Positions 23,156 to 36,600 of a stretch of 64,000 bases of DNA are shown piece by piece. Both the position numbers and the translations under genes were made by a program. Every line of letters starts with the position of its first letter. The stretch's first letter is position 1. The notes under the pieces are model-generated. The model worked only from the letters and a program-made list of their open reading frames with translations, had not been told where the DNA came from and made no database searches. The stretch is taken from contig VXCM01000993.1 in the NCBI GenBank assembly GCA_014773175.1, forward strand, positions 62,001-126,000, written 5' to 3'. The stretch comes from Lucifuga dentata (Eukaryota; Chordata; Actinopteri; Ophidiiformes; Bythitidae).

Positions 23156-26100
23156 ATGGGGTGCAATATGTGTGTGGTTCAAAAGCCTGAGGAACAATAC
23201 AGGGTCATGTTCCAGGTGAGCACCCTCTGTCCTCTCATGTCTCTCTGTCTGTCTCTCCATCTCTGTCTGTCTTGCTTTTATTTTGTCTCTTTTTGTGCTT
23301 AGGCAGCCTCATTCTTTGTTATTTCCTTTTAATTTGCCCCTTTCTCACAGCAATCATGTTGTGATCTGAAGAGTTACAACTGTCATAACAATGTCTTAAT
23401 TTCTATTTGAAGAAATTGACAAATTAACAGAACCACATCATAAGGACACACTCATTTAAGTTTTGAATCCCAAATCAATTATGCATGTTTAATTATTAGT
23501 TATTAGTATTAATGAATTTTAATAATAATATTGTACAGATCATCAAAGTGAAACATTGGCATAATCATGATCAGTAAAATGGTGATGACATTACATTAAG
23601 TAAATAAAATAAAAATCATGAATTTATTTTAAAGTTAGCAGTTTCCATTCATGGCGTGTAAAAATGTAAACACAATAAGCCTGATGGATTTAATGAATAT
23701 GTTAAGATAAATATACAAGCATTTTACAAATTTTAACTGCAGAAATCTTTTCCATGTTTCTTACTGGACACATATTCCTCTTCATGTATGTAAACATAAA
23801 CTGACCCCAGAAAAGGTGTGTAATCATTTTAGAGTTTTTGAGCAAGCCTGTTAGTTGCTGTATTTAAATAATCACACAGTGATTTTAATACTGATAATTA
23901 TGATAATGACACTTCACACTGATTATAATTATTAGGATCAGCAAGTGGAGTTGAGCTAAATTGCCTAACATAGTGAGATACGCTGGCAGGAAGAAAGTAC
24001 AGTGCTGCAAAGAGACAAAGGCAGCAGTATGGATGGGTTTTTATAGCTGGGCTAAAGAGTTATGGGAGAGAGGGGTTGCCACGGTTACAGCCTCAGTACC
24101 ACCTGCCAACTGGGACCACAAAGTGTACGTGAGTAAGCTCATCTGGCTGTGCCATGCTGAAGGAGGCTCCTGCTTGTTGACTTGATGATACATGTGGTGA
24201 CCAAAATAAGTCCCACGCTTAGTAAGCATGAAAAATGCATTCATGGGTATGCAGAGCAACACTTTTAGTATCTGTGGCAGCAGAAGCCTCAGCTGAGGCT
24301 CTGTTGCATGTGGGAGTCACAGTCTGGGCCAGTAAACTGGGCTGCATCTGGTACCTGAGGCCATGCCAAGAGAGAGAGAGAGGAAAACATGGAGAGAGCA
24401 AGTCCAAATTGGTGTACAGTAATGAGTCCAGGAGGGAAATGAAGGGAGAGAAAGAACTGTTTTTCTGTCTGTCTGTCTCTTTTTTTTTCTGTTGTTCGCC
24501 CTCAGATAACAGAAGTAGTTCATTTGAGCGTTTCACAGAGCCGTTGTTAATAGAAAGGCTTGAGTGACTTGACAAACCCTGGGCGGGGGAGACAGAGACC
24601 CAGAGACCATGGAGAGAGCATGTGTGTGTAGTCTGGGATGTGATCACAAAACCAGAGCACATGGGGGGGGGAGAATTTTACAATCAGTGACCCCTTCTAA
24701 CAGGGGTCAGCTGTAACGACACTGAGCATATGCAGGTCAAAGTCCCTGGAAGTGGAAATCAAATAATTCAGTTCAACTGTGCCCGAAGGTTGTGTCCCTG
24801 GAAGTCAGTCTTTTCAAGAATATTTTGAGACAGTAGGAATACAGCTACTGGAGTACCAGCTCATATTTTTCACATGGGTGTGATGAGCAGAGGCTAACAG
24901 TGACTGCTATGAATTGGAGCATGGTGTACCTGCACAGGGGATGCGTTTGGTGATAGTACAAGTGCAGCATATACTTTGAGGTGGTGAAGCAGCAAGTATG
25001 CATAAGTTTTGGTCTGGTAATCCTGAAACTAACACTGTTGGAATAGAGCAGAGAAGCATGAGACAAAGATGGAGGACTGACTCAGAAGCAGAGTTGGATT
25101 GGTTTTCCAGGAATACACTGAGTTGTGAAGTTGTATGAACTGAAATGTGAATGTCTTACATGTGAAGCAAGACTGATTTAATTTTTTTATTTTATTTTTT
25201 TTAAATTAAACGGCTATAGAATAATACGAAATTTGAGGCAAATGATCCAAAAGCCAACAAATTTTCCGCTAAATTGGAAAGGTACTCACAGACTCCAGGC
25301 TGTTTTTCCATAAAATTTAATCTCAGTTATTAGTTCAAATGACAAGAAACACATTAGAAAAGATGTAGATATGCAGTGTCTGATCATGAAAGAAGAAACA
25401 TAAAATCACATTTTCATGGCTTTACACACTGTTTGCCTCTTCAGAGGTTTCCAGCTTTGTGCTGTTTTCCTGAACTAACATGCATAATTACACCTCCAAA
25501 TTAGATGCAGTCTGCTGAGTTACTGAGGTTCTTCAGACAATAAATACAGCTTTAAACAGCTCAGAGCCACATCAAGCTGGAAAACCAAGCTGATAAATTT
25601 TGACTATATCAAAAACATTTGCTTCTATTGCCAAAGGAATATAACTCATGCATTATACATCGGGTTTCTGCTTCACATACGCTGCACAGTGGTGGTTGGT
25701 ACACACCCAACTGCATATGTCTGATCAATTTAGCCTCCTATAGCCCCAAGTAATAAGGCAGCTTGTAGTTCAGTTGATGAATAGCACACTCAGCTGTAGA
25801 CCCACACGCATACAAACCACCGTGAGCACTATATTCTATTTTACATATACATTTAACGGGGCTCCTGACCTACAATCTCAACACAGACACAGAACCCTCT
25901 GCCCCTGTCTCCTGCAGCCTCTCTCTCCTTTTCCTCTCCATCACTGTAAAGCGGCTCTCAAAGAGAGACTGTTTCCATGGCAACCGAAGTCATTAAACAA
26001 ACCTAATGTGTTTTTATTCACAATGACATGAAGAAACATGCTGACAGTCACAAGAGAGAGGCATATGGGAATCAATACACACCAATGACCAGCTGACATT

Positions 26101-29100
26101 TGCCAAATAAATGCATAGTTGCATTCACGTGTGTATGTGTATGACATAGATATACATGTATGAATATATACACAGGGGTGTAAAAAAAAAAAGAACACCT
26201 GATAACATAATGAAATTCAATATCTCAACATGACAATTTAAGGTTTCAGAAATGACCACAGAACTGAATCAATACGTCTGCTGTAACGTGGAACACTCTG
26301 AGTTTGAGCTGCAAGGCTTGGATTGCATTAAATTATAAGATGTTTCCTTTATTTTGTCCACCCCATGTATTTTGCTAATATTTAGCCACTGTACACTTTG
26401 CTATAGTTTTTACCCTTCACTCTTACTCCCACGAATCCCTGAATTGTATTTGTCTCTCACTCCACATCTTCCTCTCATGACAACTGATTTTTATCCTGGA
26501 TCTAAAATATCTATATGTGTAGGATTACAGATTTATACCATCAAAGCATGAAAAGTCTCCCTTGTCTTCTGCTTATCTTATTATACTTTATATTTCCAAT
26601 GGAGCAATGAAAATTCTTAAATCAATGACTGGACCACCTACAGAAGTTCATTATCTTTACATTATCAGCTTCTTTTTGCATCAACACTGTTTTCTCAGGT
26701 GAAGTGCAGGCTAGTGTGTGTGTATAGTGTGTGCACATGTATTTGTATATATATTTGTTTAGTGGGTGCTCATTCTTTTCCTTGTAGGCTTGTCAGACAT
26801 GTGACTGACATAGACATCGAGGCAAGGCAGGGCGGATGCTGATAGAGATGATGTTTATGTGCAACATGTCTTGTCACTGCCATCTCTCACTTAACAGGGG
26901 CAGGAGTAGAAAAGGAGTGTGTGTGGGTGGGGGGCACTGTAAGGTTATCTGACATTGAAAATCTAATCCATGACCTGTTTCTCTTTGACCACCATAAGAA
27001 ATTTTGCTCATAATTCATCTTTTGTTTTAATTTATGACCTCATTGGTATATGTATGCACTTATCTACTCCATATTCCCTCAGAGACTTGTTAACTTCATT
27101 ACCATCGTTGTTATCAGTTTATAATAAGCACACCACTCCTCTGCGCATCTATTTAAATTAAGTTTGGTGATATCAAACAACTGGGGTCAGAGGAACGAGA
27201 GCAGGTCAACTCCTTCTCTCAATTAATTGATTTTCTGAAGCAATGACTGCTCCCACCTTCAAAGCATCGGAGATGGGAAAAATCAATTACAGAACAAGTG
27301 GGATTCAGTACATGGGGGCATGCAGGAGCCTCTACAGGAATACTGTGGAAATGTATGTAATTCTTGGTTATGGTACTACCATAAAAACAGTGCATAAGAG
27401 AGAGTAAATCCATGATTGTTTATGAAGGCTATGTGGCACAATGTGTATTACCGTGGAACCACCACTTGTCTCCCCCCCTTTTTTTTAATCTCAGCCTGTT
27501 AGCACGAGGTTCATTTGTGTTTTAAAGGGTTTTCACATAAAAACTAATTATGTATCAACCACTTATTATTTCCCATGGGTTTCCATTGTGTGTTTACATA
27601 CAGGAAGTGAACCCTGAGCTAGCCTCGCTCGCTATTTACATTCACTCCACAATTCCTCGAAAGCTTGTTTTCCACATTTCTCCCCTTCCTCACCTCCCTT
27701 CCTCCATCCTCTTTGTGCACTCGTCTCTCCTCCCTCACTTTCTCCCTCATCACTTTGAACTCTTTGCATCTCTTTCATCTCGAGCCACATCACCCCCACC
27801 TTCAGCTCCACATCCAGCACTACTGGCCCCCCCTGCTGTGCAACTTCGAATTTTGGAGGTTTGAGTATTTTTTCAATATACACTCATTTTAAACATAAAT
27901 ACACAGCATGAACATGGCGTGTGGGGATGGATGCACATCCTGAGCTTCATTATGATTATGTTGCTTATAAACAGTAGTTGTATATAATGACCTACTAACC
28001 CAGAGATAATAGAGAACAGCCCATGGTAAGTGTGTAATGGATTCTCCATCAAGTCAGGACTGAATAGCTGTCCAACACACGACAACCATTACACTGTATG
28101 AAGTCATCTTCAAAGCAATCTCAGCACCTCTCATTGATAATGAATGAGGAACCTTCTCTCTCACTATTCAGACCTGTCACTCATGACCACAGAGCTGTTT
28201 CTATCTCTGCATTTCTCTGATGCTGGAAAATGGGTCAGTGTAGTCACTGAAACAATAGAAAGCTCCTGTTTGGGGAGAAAAAGAACATGGAGGAGCTAAA
28301 ATAAAGATGCTAAGGTGTGTTTCTCTCTAATCTAACATGCAAAGTATTCAGTATTATTTCCTAGTAGGCCATGTAGAGAGGAGATAAAGTCAGAGAGGCC
28401 AGACTGAGATGGTTTGGACATGTACAGAGGAGGGATAGTGAACATATCGGTAGAAGGATGCTGAGGTTGGAACTGCCAGGCAGGAGGCCTAGAGGAAGAC
28501 CAAAGAGGAGATTTATGGATGTAGTGAAAGAGGACATGAAGTTAGTTGGTGTGAGAGAAGAGGAGGCAGAGGATAGGGTTAGATGGAGGCAGATGATTCG
28601 CTGTGGTGACCCCTGAAGGGAAAGCCAAAAGGAAAAAAAGAAGAAGGCCATGTAGAGAGGACGTATCTTATTTGTTTCCGAGTGGAAAGACTCATTAAGA
28701 GAGCAGCAGCGAGATGGCAAGATTTATGAAGGACCATTAGTGTGAGGAAGGACAAACACACAAGAAAAGGGACAGGCTGAAATAGAATGTGTTTTGTCAT
28801 CTCCAGGGAAGCGGCTGGGCAGACAGAACTGCTGAAACAGCATGGCATATGAAAACCACATTCTGCAGAAAACAGGAGGGAGAAGAAGCGAGCGTGGAAA
28901 GAGAATAGAAAGAGAAGAAAAAGTGGACATAAATGTGAACATGGAAACACAAAAGGAAAGGAGGAAAGACAGACCATAGAGGTGGAGTGGTGTTCTAAAA
29001 GCGTGAGAAAGAACCAAATTAAAAAGGAACAGGAGCTGGATGTGGCAAGAAAGTTTGTGCTTGGCTGCACAAGGGAACATTGATTTGACACACAATTACT

Positions 29101-29626
29101 GGGAAGGGACAAGAAAAGAGAAAGGGAGTGAGAGGATGAAGCAGGGCGGTAAAGTCGCAGACAGCCAAGGTCAGTGTGTGTGCACCATGAATACACCAGT
29201 ACGGTGCATGTCTGCCTCAGTGATGGCCTGCGACTCTCCACGGTACATGAACATCATCATCACCTGTATGTCTCATATGTAATTTCAATCAAGCGCGTGA
29301 ATTTTACTGGTTTCGTTGTGTTCACCTGAATATGTATTAAATATTCTCATTCAAGCTTCATTTAAAACAGATTAAATTAATCTTCTCCTTTAGGTTTGTG
29401 GGGTTTTGCTCGATTTGACCAGGAGTTTCCGTAGCTCTGTTTAGGTTTTCTTTAATAGTTTTATTCTCAGGAAATGTTAACTTTAAATGCTCTTTTCTTT
29501 CCCTCTCACTGTATGAAGCAGCAGTTGTGGGAGAGAGAGGGAGGCAGATCTGGCTCTGAACAGAACCATTTACTATACAATATAATATAATCTATTATAA
29601 TATTATATTACATTATACACACACAC

Positions 29627-29678
<52 letters not shown>

Positions 29679-32600
29679 GACTGAAAGGCTATCTGCAGTG
29701 TTCTACCACATTCTTTACTACTAGTAAGTATAATTTTACACCAGTCTAATCCAGTCTAATCCTATTTGCCACAATATACATGGATTTATTGCCTAAATAT
29801 CGATATTGTTTTATAAAAGTGAATAAAATTATGTTCACAAATAAAAAGGTGATGATATAAGTTTAGGAGGATTTACCCACCGCTTCACCACTTGTGAAAT
29901 ATAAAGAGGGAACCATATCTAATCACAACACAAACAGCCTCTGAATGTTGTTTAGGTTCAGTAATAATGTTTTGTAGAACCAATATCGACTTATATTGCC
30001 ATGGGCAATATGCTTGCAAGTATACACACTCTTTCACACACATAAAAAAAGGAATTTAAGTGCATAAATGCTCACATTTACTATATATATGTAGATATAT
30101 TTACCTCTGCCAAGGTTATGTGATCAGCAGTGTTCGTTGTTTGTCTTTTGTTGGCCTTGGTAGAGGTATGCGCTCTTGAAGTGCCTTCTTGTTATTCATA
30201 TTTGACCCCCACTTTTATGAATTCTAGCTAATATTTTTGTTGTGTTTGCATTCTTAGTTCTTAGTTTTGTATCAGTGCATGCTGCTTTGTGTTTTCAATA
30301 ACCAAATTTTAAGGATCTTGTCAAAAATGTTAGTTTATGTTATGTGATTATGTAAAAAAAAAATTATATAAAACAAAAAACATATCAGCTAATATGGCGT
30401 TATCACATTTCTTATTTTTCAAATCTTGACAAATTAAACATGGTTCTCTCAGGTTTTCATTTTACTTTCTCAGGATGCCCTTGCTGTTTTCCAAGTCCTC
30501 ACTAAATACTTTATAAGTCGACAGACTCTCCTGCTTTCTTTCCTTTCTCTCCACAGAAGGGTCACATAAAAGCCGTGCTGCACTCTTACGACGCTGCTGG
30601 TCGATTAAAGGTCTCAGTAAACAGCTCTTTGCTCTGCTCCTTGGTGTGATGTGGTGTCTAAACCTTTCAGATATATAATGTTTTTATGATGTCAGCTGAA
30701 TGTCAGTTCATTTTTGTATCTACTGAAGTGTGTTTTCCTATTTTTCTGTTGGCTGACTAACATTACCTCAGTGGATCTTTGCTTTCAGTGGATCTGTGTT
30801 TTTATGAACTAACCTTGCCTGTCTTATAAAACTGCTGATGTGGGTCTGTCCTCCTGTCCTTCTCTCTTCCTGTTACATGTCTAGCTATCTAGTTCATCTC
30901 TTCCATATTTGTGCCTGTTTCTTGTTTATTTTTCAGTTTTTCTGTGACGTATTTTACAGTAGCTTTCTTCCTGCACCAGTTCTCCTTCACTCACTCCTCT
31001 TCTCCTCCTGCTTTCCACCACGTGACTCTGTGTTTTCTAGGTGAATAGCAAGGAGCTGTCCCGCCTTGCTAGGGATCCCACCCTAGACATACGGGACCCT
31101 ATGCTGTCCAACATCCTGAAGAGGGGGACCCGCAGGAGGGCGGGCTTGGCCGGAGCCCCTGGAGCGTCGGGGCCGGTGACCATGGGCATCGCAGACTGTG
31201 TAGACAGCTGCACCCAAACAGACATCAGTTTCCAGCATATGCTGACTATGGGCAACCAGCATCCTTGCGGAGAACCGCCCCCACCCAACCTTCCCCCATC
31301 CCCTCCACTACCACCACTACTGGAGCCATATCTGCTCAATGAGCTGTGAGTGGGAGGAGAGAGTNCCTCCACTACCACCACTACTGGAGCCATATCTGCT
31401 CAATGAGCTGTGAGTGGGAGGAGAGAGTAGTAGAATAGTAGAACAGGCCACTGCAGTATATCCAACTGTATGATGGCAGATCAGAACCCAGCTGCTGCCT
31501 TGTTTCAAGTTCTAAGCTGCACCAATTACTAAAACGTATCTCCTGAATGTTCTCATCCTCAGCCTTTTAGAGCCTGAATACTACGACCCCAATGACTACT
31601 TTGATATCACTCAGCATGAAGTGGACAGACAGGATGAGCTGGAATATGAGGTGAGAGTCCTTCATCTACCCAGATTCTGGCACAGGAAGCTTTTCCCTGT
31701 CTCACACCCTGTGAATTTTGAACTGCAGGAGGTGGAGTTGTATAAGTCTTGTCAGCAGGATAAACTCGGTCTGACAGTGTGCTACAGAACCGATGATGAG
31801 GAGGACCTGGGGATCTATGTAGGAGAGGTAGAAATAATGCCATGAAAATGTTGTCAACTATTTGTTTGTGATTACTTATTATTTTGTTCATTTTATCTAA
31901 GCATATAATTTCATATAAATGTTTCTATCCCCACTTACATTTTCCTATTTTCAGAATAATGCACAAATTCCCCTTTTTTTTCCCAGGTGAACCCAAACAG
32001 TATTGCTGCAATAGATGGCCGCATCCGCAAAGGAGACAGAATACTACAGGTAGAGGTTTCCTCAATAGTGTGCTGGAGCAACAGAAACTGTCATTATGCA
32101 TGGACTTAATAAATGCTTTTACATGTCATTTTTGTGTAGTAGGTGGTAAAATGAGGCAAGACTTTCTTTGTTAACCCGTAGTCCTGGACTCATTCATTTT
32201 TAATTCAGCCATAATGACATATTCAAAGAAATATCAATTAGGCTGCTGATAGTGCAGCATTTATTCTCAATTCTCTCTAAGAGTTAGAATTTTATTACCC
32301 ATAATTATAAGGCTATGATGAATATGACTGCAAAAGAAGAATAATTTCCTGAACTGATCATTTTAATTTTACCTAGCGGTGCTCTAAAGGATCTTACACT
32401 GTCTGATATAAGCTCAGTCTTGCTCTCCTATTTTTCAGATAAATGGAGTGGACATCCAGAACAGAGAGGAGGCGGTGGCTATCCTCACCAGGGAGGACAG
32501 CACTAATGTCTCCTTGCTCCTTGCACGACCTGAGATAGAGGTGAGGAAATTGGATATGCAGCCTTTGGGAGGGAGTTGCAAAGGCTTAGGCTGAATACTG

Positions 32601-32802
32601 ACCTAAAAATGTAATCTTATCCCTTCAGTTCCCTCTGCGCGTGGTGGCATGAAATTATTTTAAATGGCTGGATATGTGAAGACGGTGGTGAAACCATATC
32701 AGAACAGAGAAAAAACTGAGTGGGTGTCCTGTTATTTTGCTATTTCCTGTCCTACAAGTATATTTGTGTAGGGAGGCAAGCATATGATGGCAATACAGAT
32801 AG

Positions 32803-32859
<57 letters not shown>

Positions 32860-35800
32860 TGCTTGTACTCACAGTGTTAATATAGCACCAATTTGTTTTG
32901 CTCAAGGTCACTCTGCTAGCAGATATGAGGACACTGTAACACACAGAGGATGTCCCACAACACACACTTCTGCCACAAATACTAAACACACACGTGACAC
33001 ACCAGGACCCAGCCAAACAGATTCTTATTGTTTGATATTGTGAAAGAGGCTGCAGACAGACACGTGTAACAGAATGTATGAGAATGCAAAACTCTGTATG
33101 CAGGCCACAAGAAGAAGCTCGAGGGCAGATTTAAAAGGCGTTCATTAAAACAGTCTAAGATGCGCACACACACATACACACATGCACACACACACACATC
33201 TCACCTCTTCTCTTTTTAAATATGCCCTTGGATTTAGAGAGAGGAGCCCAAGTCTACCTGTGAAAGGTTGACAAGATTTATATTGCTAAGGCACAGACCC
33301 ACATTAAGATTCAAGTGAGAAAGGAGAGGAGAGGAGAATCATCAGAGGAAAACACAGAAGCAGAGATTAAAGGCTTCATCTGTTGTCTTGAGGGAGAAAG
33401 GAAGAGAAATAAAGGGTTTGTTAGAATAAGAATGAAGATGAAGATAATCAATACTCTCGTCTCGCAGTCTGAGAGCAATTCACATTAAAAATCAAATTAA
33501 TTATGCAAGATCAACTGCACTTGGAGGGGTGAAGTGTTTACTCATTTGAGCCCACGTATTTGTACTACATCAGAGCAGCATCTGAAGGCATAACATTAAA
33601 ATAGCATGGTAAACAAATTAGAAATACAACATCATTTCTTATGAAGTATGCAAGATAATTAGCCACACTGGTATCTCTCTACATGGACATTTCACTGAAT
33701 GTTATCTATTTCTAGATTATAAATATTAAAGTTCCTTCCTATCATGTTTAGATCCAGATTTTTATTTGTAATTTTTATTTATTTATTTATTTATTTATTT
33801 TGTTAAAGTCTCAAAATGGTGTTGCAATCTCCTCTGGCATCATCTACTGACAAAAAAGAGCACTATTTCATACAATCTACATAAATGTGCTGCATTGAAA
33901 GTTGCTTTTATATCTTAAAATCATGTTAAAATGTTGTCATATTTAACACCAATTTAATATTTAAAACATTCTAATGCATTTAACTTTGTTGTTTCTCAAT
34001 ATCCTTACTACAACAACCTGTGTGATGCGTCTTTACCTGTCAGAATGACAACCAGCTGGACCCAGATGAGTTGGACCTGGAGCCACTGGACAATGCTGTC
34101 CACCTGCCCAGCAGCCACAAGGTGAGGAACAGCACCTCCATCCTGGGTGCTGGACCAGGAGGTGTAGCTGGTGGAGGTGTACTAGGTGGCCATGGTCGTT
34201 CAATGAACATGCACTCCCCCATCCTGCTCCAGACCGTGCTGAGCAACAGCCAAGAACTGGACAGTGGGGTGGGTCGTACCGATGAAAGCACACGCTATGA
34301 GGAGTCTTCAGAACACGACCTTCTGGGAGACGATCACACCAGTGCCTCCAACACCAACGCCACCAATACACCTGGCAGCATGCGGAAGTTTTTTTCTGGC
34401 TGTGGAGACAGTCCATCTTTACTGCACTCACAAGACCTCCAGTTCAGTGCAGACTCCCTCCTCGGGCTGGACTGCGTCAGTGGAGGGGGGCTGGAACAGG
34501 TAGAGAGGATGGAAAGGAGCTACCTGGCAGATCCTATGAGGATGATGATGCCTGGCCTGACTGAGGAGGAGTGCGAGAGGTACAAAGAGCTCCTGGAGAT
34601 CAAGTGTTACTATGAGAAGAACAGCAATGCCTTGATGGTACTGGGAGGGCAGGAGCAGGCACAGGACGAAGGCGGCGTCGCACTGGATGTGAACAGGAAC
34701 GAGAGCCTGACGCAGCATGAGATGGCCCTGCTAGAAGAGGAGCTACGACACTTGGAGTTCAAATGTCGAAACATCCTGAGGGCACAGAAGATGCAGCAGC
34801 TGAGGGAACGATGTCTGAAGGCTTGGCCTACAGAGGACAAAAATGGAGTGAGCGTAGGGGCTGGTGTAGGAGCTGGACGTTTGGATGTTAGTGGAGGAGT
34901 GGGTGCTTTGGTCAGTGAGGAGTCCTGTCATCATGCTTTGTCAGACATTAATGAGCTCCCAGAGAGGGAGCGCTCAGATAAGGACAGTACGAGTGCCTAC
35001 AACACTGGAGGGGAAAGTTGCAGGAGCACCCCTCTGGTCAATGAACAGCACCCTTCACCATCTACACATAGCCTGGAGGGGGGAGAATCTTTCCCTTCAA
35101 CAAGTCCACACCTTCCAGCATCCACTAGACAGAGAGAGCGAGGAACCAGGGCTGAAAGAGGGGAGAAGGGGCAGGCAAACCTGAACCAACCCTACTCTCC
35201 TCATACTCACAGAAGAGCAGCAGAGGCTAAGACATCCAGCCCTGGAGCCAAGATTAGGTCTCTATCTCGTGATGGAGGGACAAGGAGGGCCTCAGATGGA
35301 GGGGTGAAACGCTACCCCAAGGCCAATGGGACAACTGAGAGGGCTGGTGGACACAGTGCAGACAACAGCCCGTACTTGTCTCGTCGCCAGCCTGACACAA
35401 CTCCACCTCAGCGCTACCGGAGCTGCATGCAGCTGAGGTCTCCCTCCACCTCAGAGCGGCTTAGTGGTCTCAGAGACTCTGCCAGAGAGGGGACCATGGA
35501 CATGGGGGATGACGCCAGCCCAATGAGCCTAGGTAGCACTTGTAAAAATGTCTCCCTTGATCCATTGGCTATGACCCTGCCCTTACCTCCTCTACTGCCT
35601 GCCTCCCCCCGCATGGAGTGGAAGGTGAAGATCCGCAGCGACGGCTCTCGCTATGTGGCCAAGCGTCCAGTGAGGGACCGCCTCCTGAAGGCACGTGCCA
35701 TGAAGATCAGAGAGGAGCGTAGTGGCATGACGACGGATGATGACACCGTGAGCGAAATGAAGATGGGCCGCTACTGGAGCAAAGAGGAGCGCAAGCAGCA

Positions 35801-36095
35801 TCTGCTGAGGGCCCGAGAGCAGCGGCGGCGCAGGGAGTTCATGATGCAGAGCCGTCTCGACTGTTTGAGAGAGCGAGAAAGGGAGCAGGGCAGTGGCGGT
35901 GGAGGACAGCAGGGGACAGCACAGCAGCAGGAGCCCACCTCCATCCTGGAGCTCTGCCACCGCAGGAGCATGAAGAAGCGCAGTCGCAAGATCCTGGACA
36001 ACTGGATCACGATACAGGAGCTGCTGGCCCATGGGACCAGGTCTCCTGATGGGAAAAAAATCTACAACCCTCTGCTGTCAGTCACCACAGTTTAA
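23156..36095 (+). CDS. pdzd4: PDZD4, PDZ domain-containing protein 4 (complete)
   Basis: Seven coding exons (23156-23215, 31041-31345, 31563-31650, 31729-31827, 31987-32049, 32439-32540, 34044-36095) join in phase to 2769 bp, 922 residues. The N-terminus [15 protein letters not shown] matches vertebrate PDZD4 and offers Gly2 and two Cys residues as likely acylation sites for membrane attachment. One PDZ domain spans about residues 152-239, with LGLTV as the carboxylate-binding loop. Downstream are PDZD4 hallmarks: [28 protein letters not shown], an [20 protein letters not shown] helix, a basic segment ([20 protein letters not shown]) and the C-terminus NPLLSVTTV, itself a class I PDZ ligand. 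It is longer than the roughly 770-residue human protein because of glycine-, serine- and proline-rich insertions. The molecular role is poorly known; scaffold function is inferred from the domain. Confidence 0.95.
28383..28644 (+). mobile_element. 5'-truncated non-LTR retrotransposon (LINE) with target-site duplication
   Basis: Inserted in PDZD4 intron 1. An open frame at 28386-28616 encodes the last 76 residues of a LINE ORF2, including [31 protein letters not shown] and [10 protein letters not shown] then TGA, a C-terminus common in animal non-LTR elements. A short 3' UTR follows, ending in an A-rich GAAGAAG tail. The copy is flanked by a perfect 17 bp direct repeat, AGGCCATGTAGAGAGGA, at 28366-28382 and 28645-28661. 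Intact frame and perfect duplication suggest a fairly recent insertion. The clade (RTE-like or other) is not certain. Confidence 0.88.
29617..29680. repeat. Compound (CA)n(TA)n(GA)n microsatellite
   Basis: An ACAC run passes directly into an ATAT run and then an AGAG run within PDZD4 intron 1. Confidence 0.88.
30103..30195. mobile_element. Short fold-back repeat remnant (ACCTCTGCCAAGG family)
   Basis: ACCTCTGCCAAGG at 30103 is an imperfect inverted match to CCTTGGTAGAGGT near 30155-30168, followed by ATGCGCTCTTGAAGTGCCTTC. I recognise this pair of motifs from a dispersed repeat found in many aquatic animal genomes. The element is greatly reduced, with no coding sequence or visible target-site duplication. 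Confidence 0.5.
31041..31345 (+). other. pdzd4: PDZD4 exon 2, followed by an assembly duplication of its 3' end
   Basis: The exon begins [12 protein letters not shown] after TTCTAG and ends CTCAATGAGCT before GTGAGT. A 63 bp block covering its last 44 bases and the donor (31302-31364) is repeated at 31366-31428 after a single N at 31365, so a second copy of the donor appears at about 31410. With one copy removed the splice to exon 3 reads NEL then [11 protein letters not shown], which is correct for the family. Confidence 0.88.
31729..32540 (+). other. pdzd4: PDZ domain exons of PDZD4
   Basis: Three phase-0 exons encode the domain: 31729-31827 ([20 protein letters not shown]...LGIYVGE), 31987-32049 ([20 protein letters not shown]) and 32439-32540 ([20 protein letters not shown]...LLLARPEIE). 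The carboxylate loop, the GDRILQINGVDI turn and the final helix EEAVAIL are all present, so the domain should fold and bind C-terminal peptides. The ligand is unknown. Confidence 0.93.
32806..32856. repeat. (GA)n microsatellite in PDZD4 intron
   Basis: About 25 uninterrupted GA units in the intron before the last PDZD4 exon. It gives rise to artefactual Arg-Glu and Leu-Ser reading frames. Confidence 0.9.
33774..33800. repeat. (ATTT)n microsatellite
   Basis: Six to seven tandem ATTT units in the intron upstream of the last PDZD4 exon. Confidence 0.85.
34044..36095 (+). other. pdzd4: PDZD4 terminal coding exon
   Basis: A single 2052 bp exon encodes residues 240-922. It starts [19 protein letters not shown] after a CAG acceptor and ends with TTTAA-containing stop TAA at 36093-36095. 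Low-complexity Gly/Val and Ser/Pro segments alternate with conserved blocks ([67 protein letters not shown]). No frameshift or premature stop is present. Confidence 0.94.
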
Positions 36096-36558
36096 GATAG
36101 GAAAGGAGAGAAGGAGACAAAGAGGGAGGGTGCTAAGCATGTGCCACTATGCTTTGATTGGGCTGAGGGTGAACATGAACTGCTCCAATACATGATGGCA
36201 CATTTTGGAGGTGATATTATGATGGTGAAGTCCATCAGTGGTTGGTTTGGCTGATGGGAGATAAAGTAGCATAGCTGGCACCAGTCTGTTAGAGGAGAAA
36301 GGATTGTTAAAGGACCACAACAGCAATTCTTCATGTTTGAGCCCAATATATAATATCCTATATAATATCCACATACACATTACATTACTGACAACTATTT
36401 CCCAAAACATACTAGTTTAGTGGTAAATTTTAGGATGTTTTTCCTACCTTCCATTGATTTCACTTCATTCCAGCACGCTATTAAAATCAACTTGAAGCAA
36501 TTTGAAACAAGCTTGAGATACATAATCCATCATAGCAAACGCAATGTCTGTTAGGGTG

Positions 36559-36600
36559 TTTTTTTTTTTTTTTNTTTTTTTTTTTTTGTTTTTTTTTTTT
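36559..36600. repeat. Poly-T tract with single N
   Basis: About 40 bp of T with one G-interruption and an N at 36574, within the PDZD4 3' UTR. Confidence 0.85.

Noticed and set aside
28579..29241. 220-residue minus-strand frame rich in Ser/Leu/Phe
   Set aside because: It is antisense to a strongly purine-rich tract and overlaps the LINE tail in reverse. There is no homology and there are no splice partners.
34033..36032. Antisense frames opposite the last PDZD4 exon
   Set aside because: They are shadows of a long GC-rich coding exon; the sense frame matches PDZD4 throughout.
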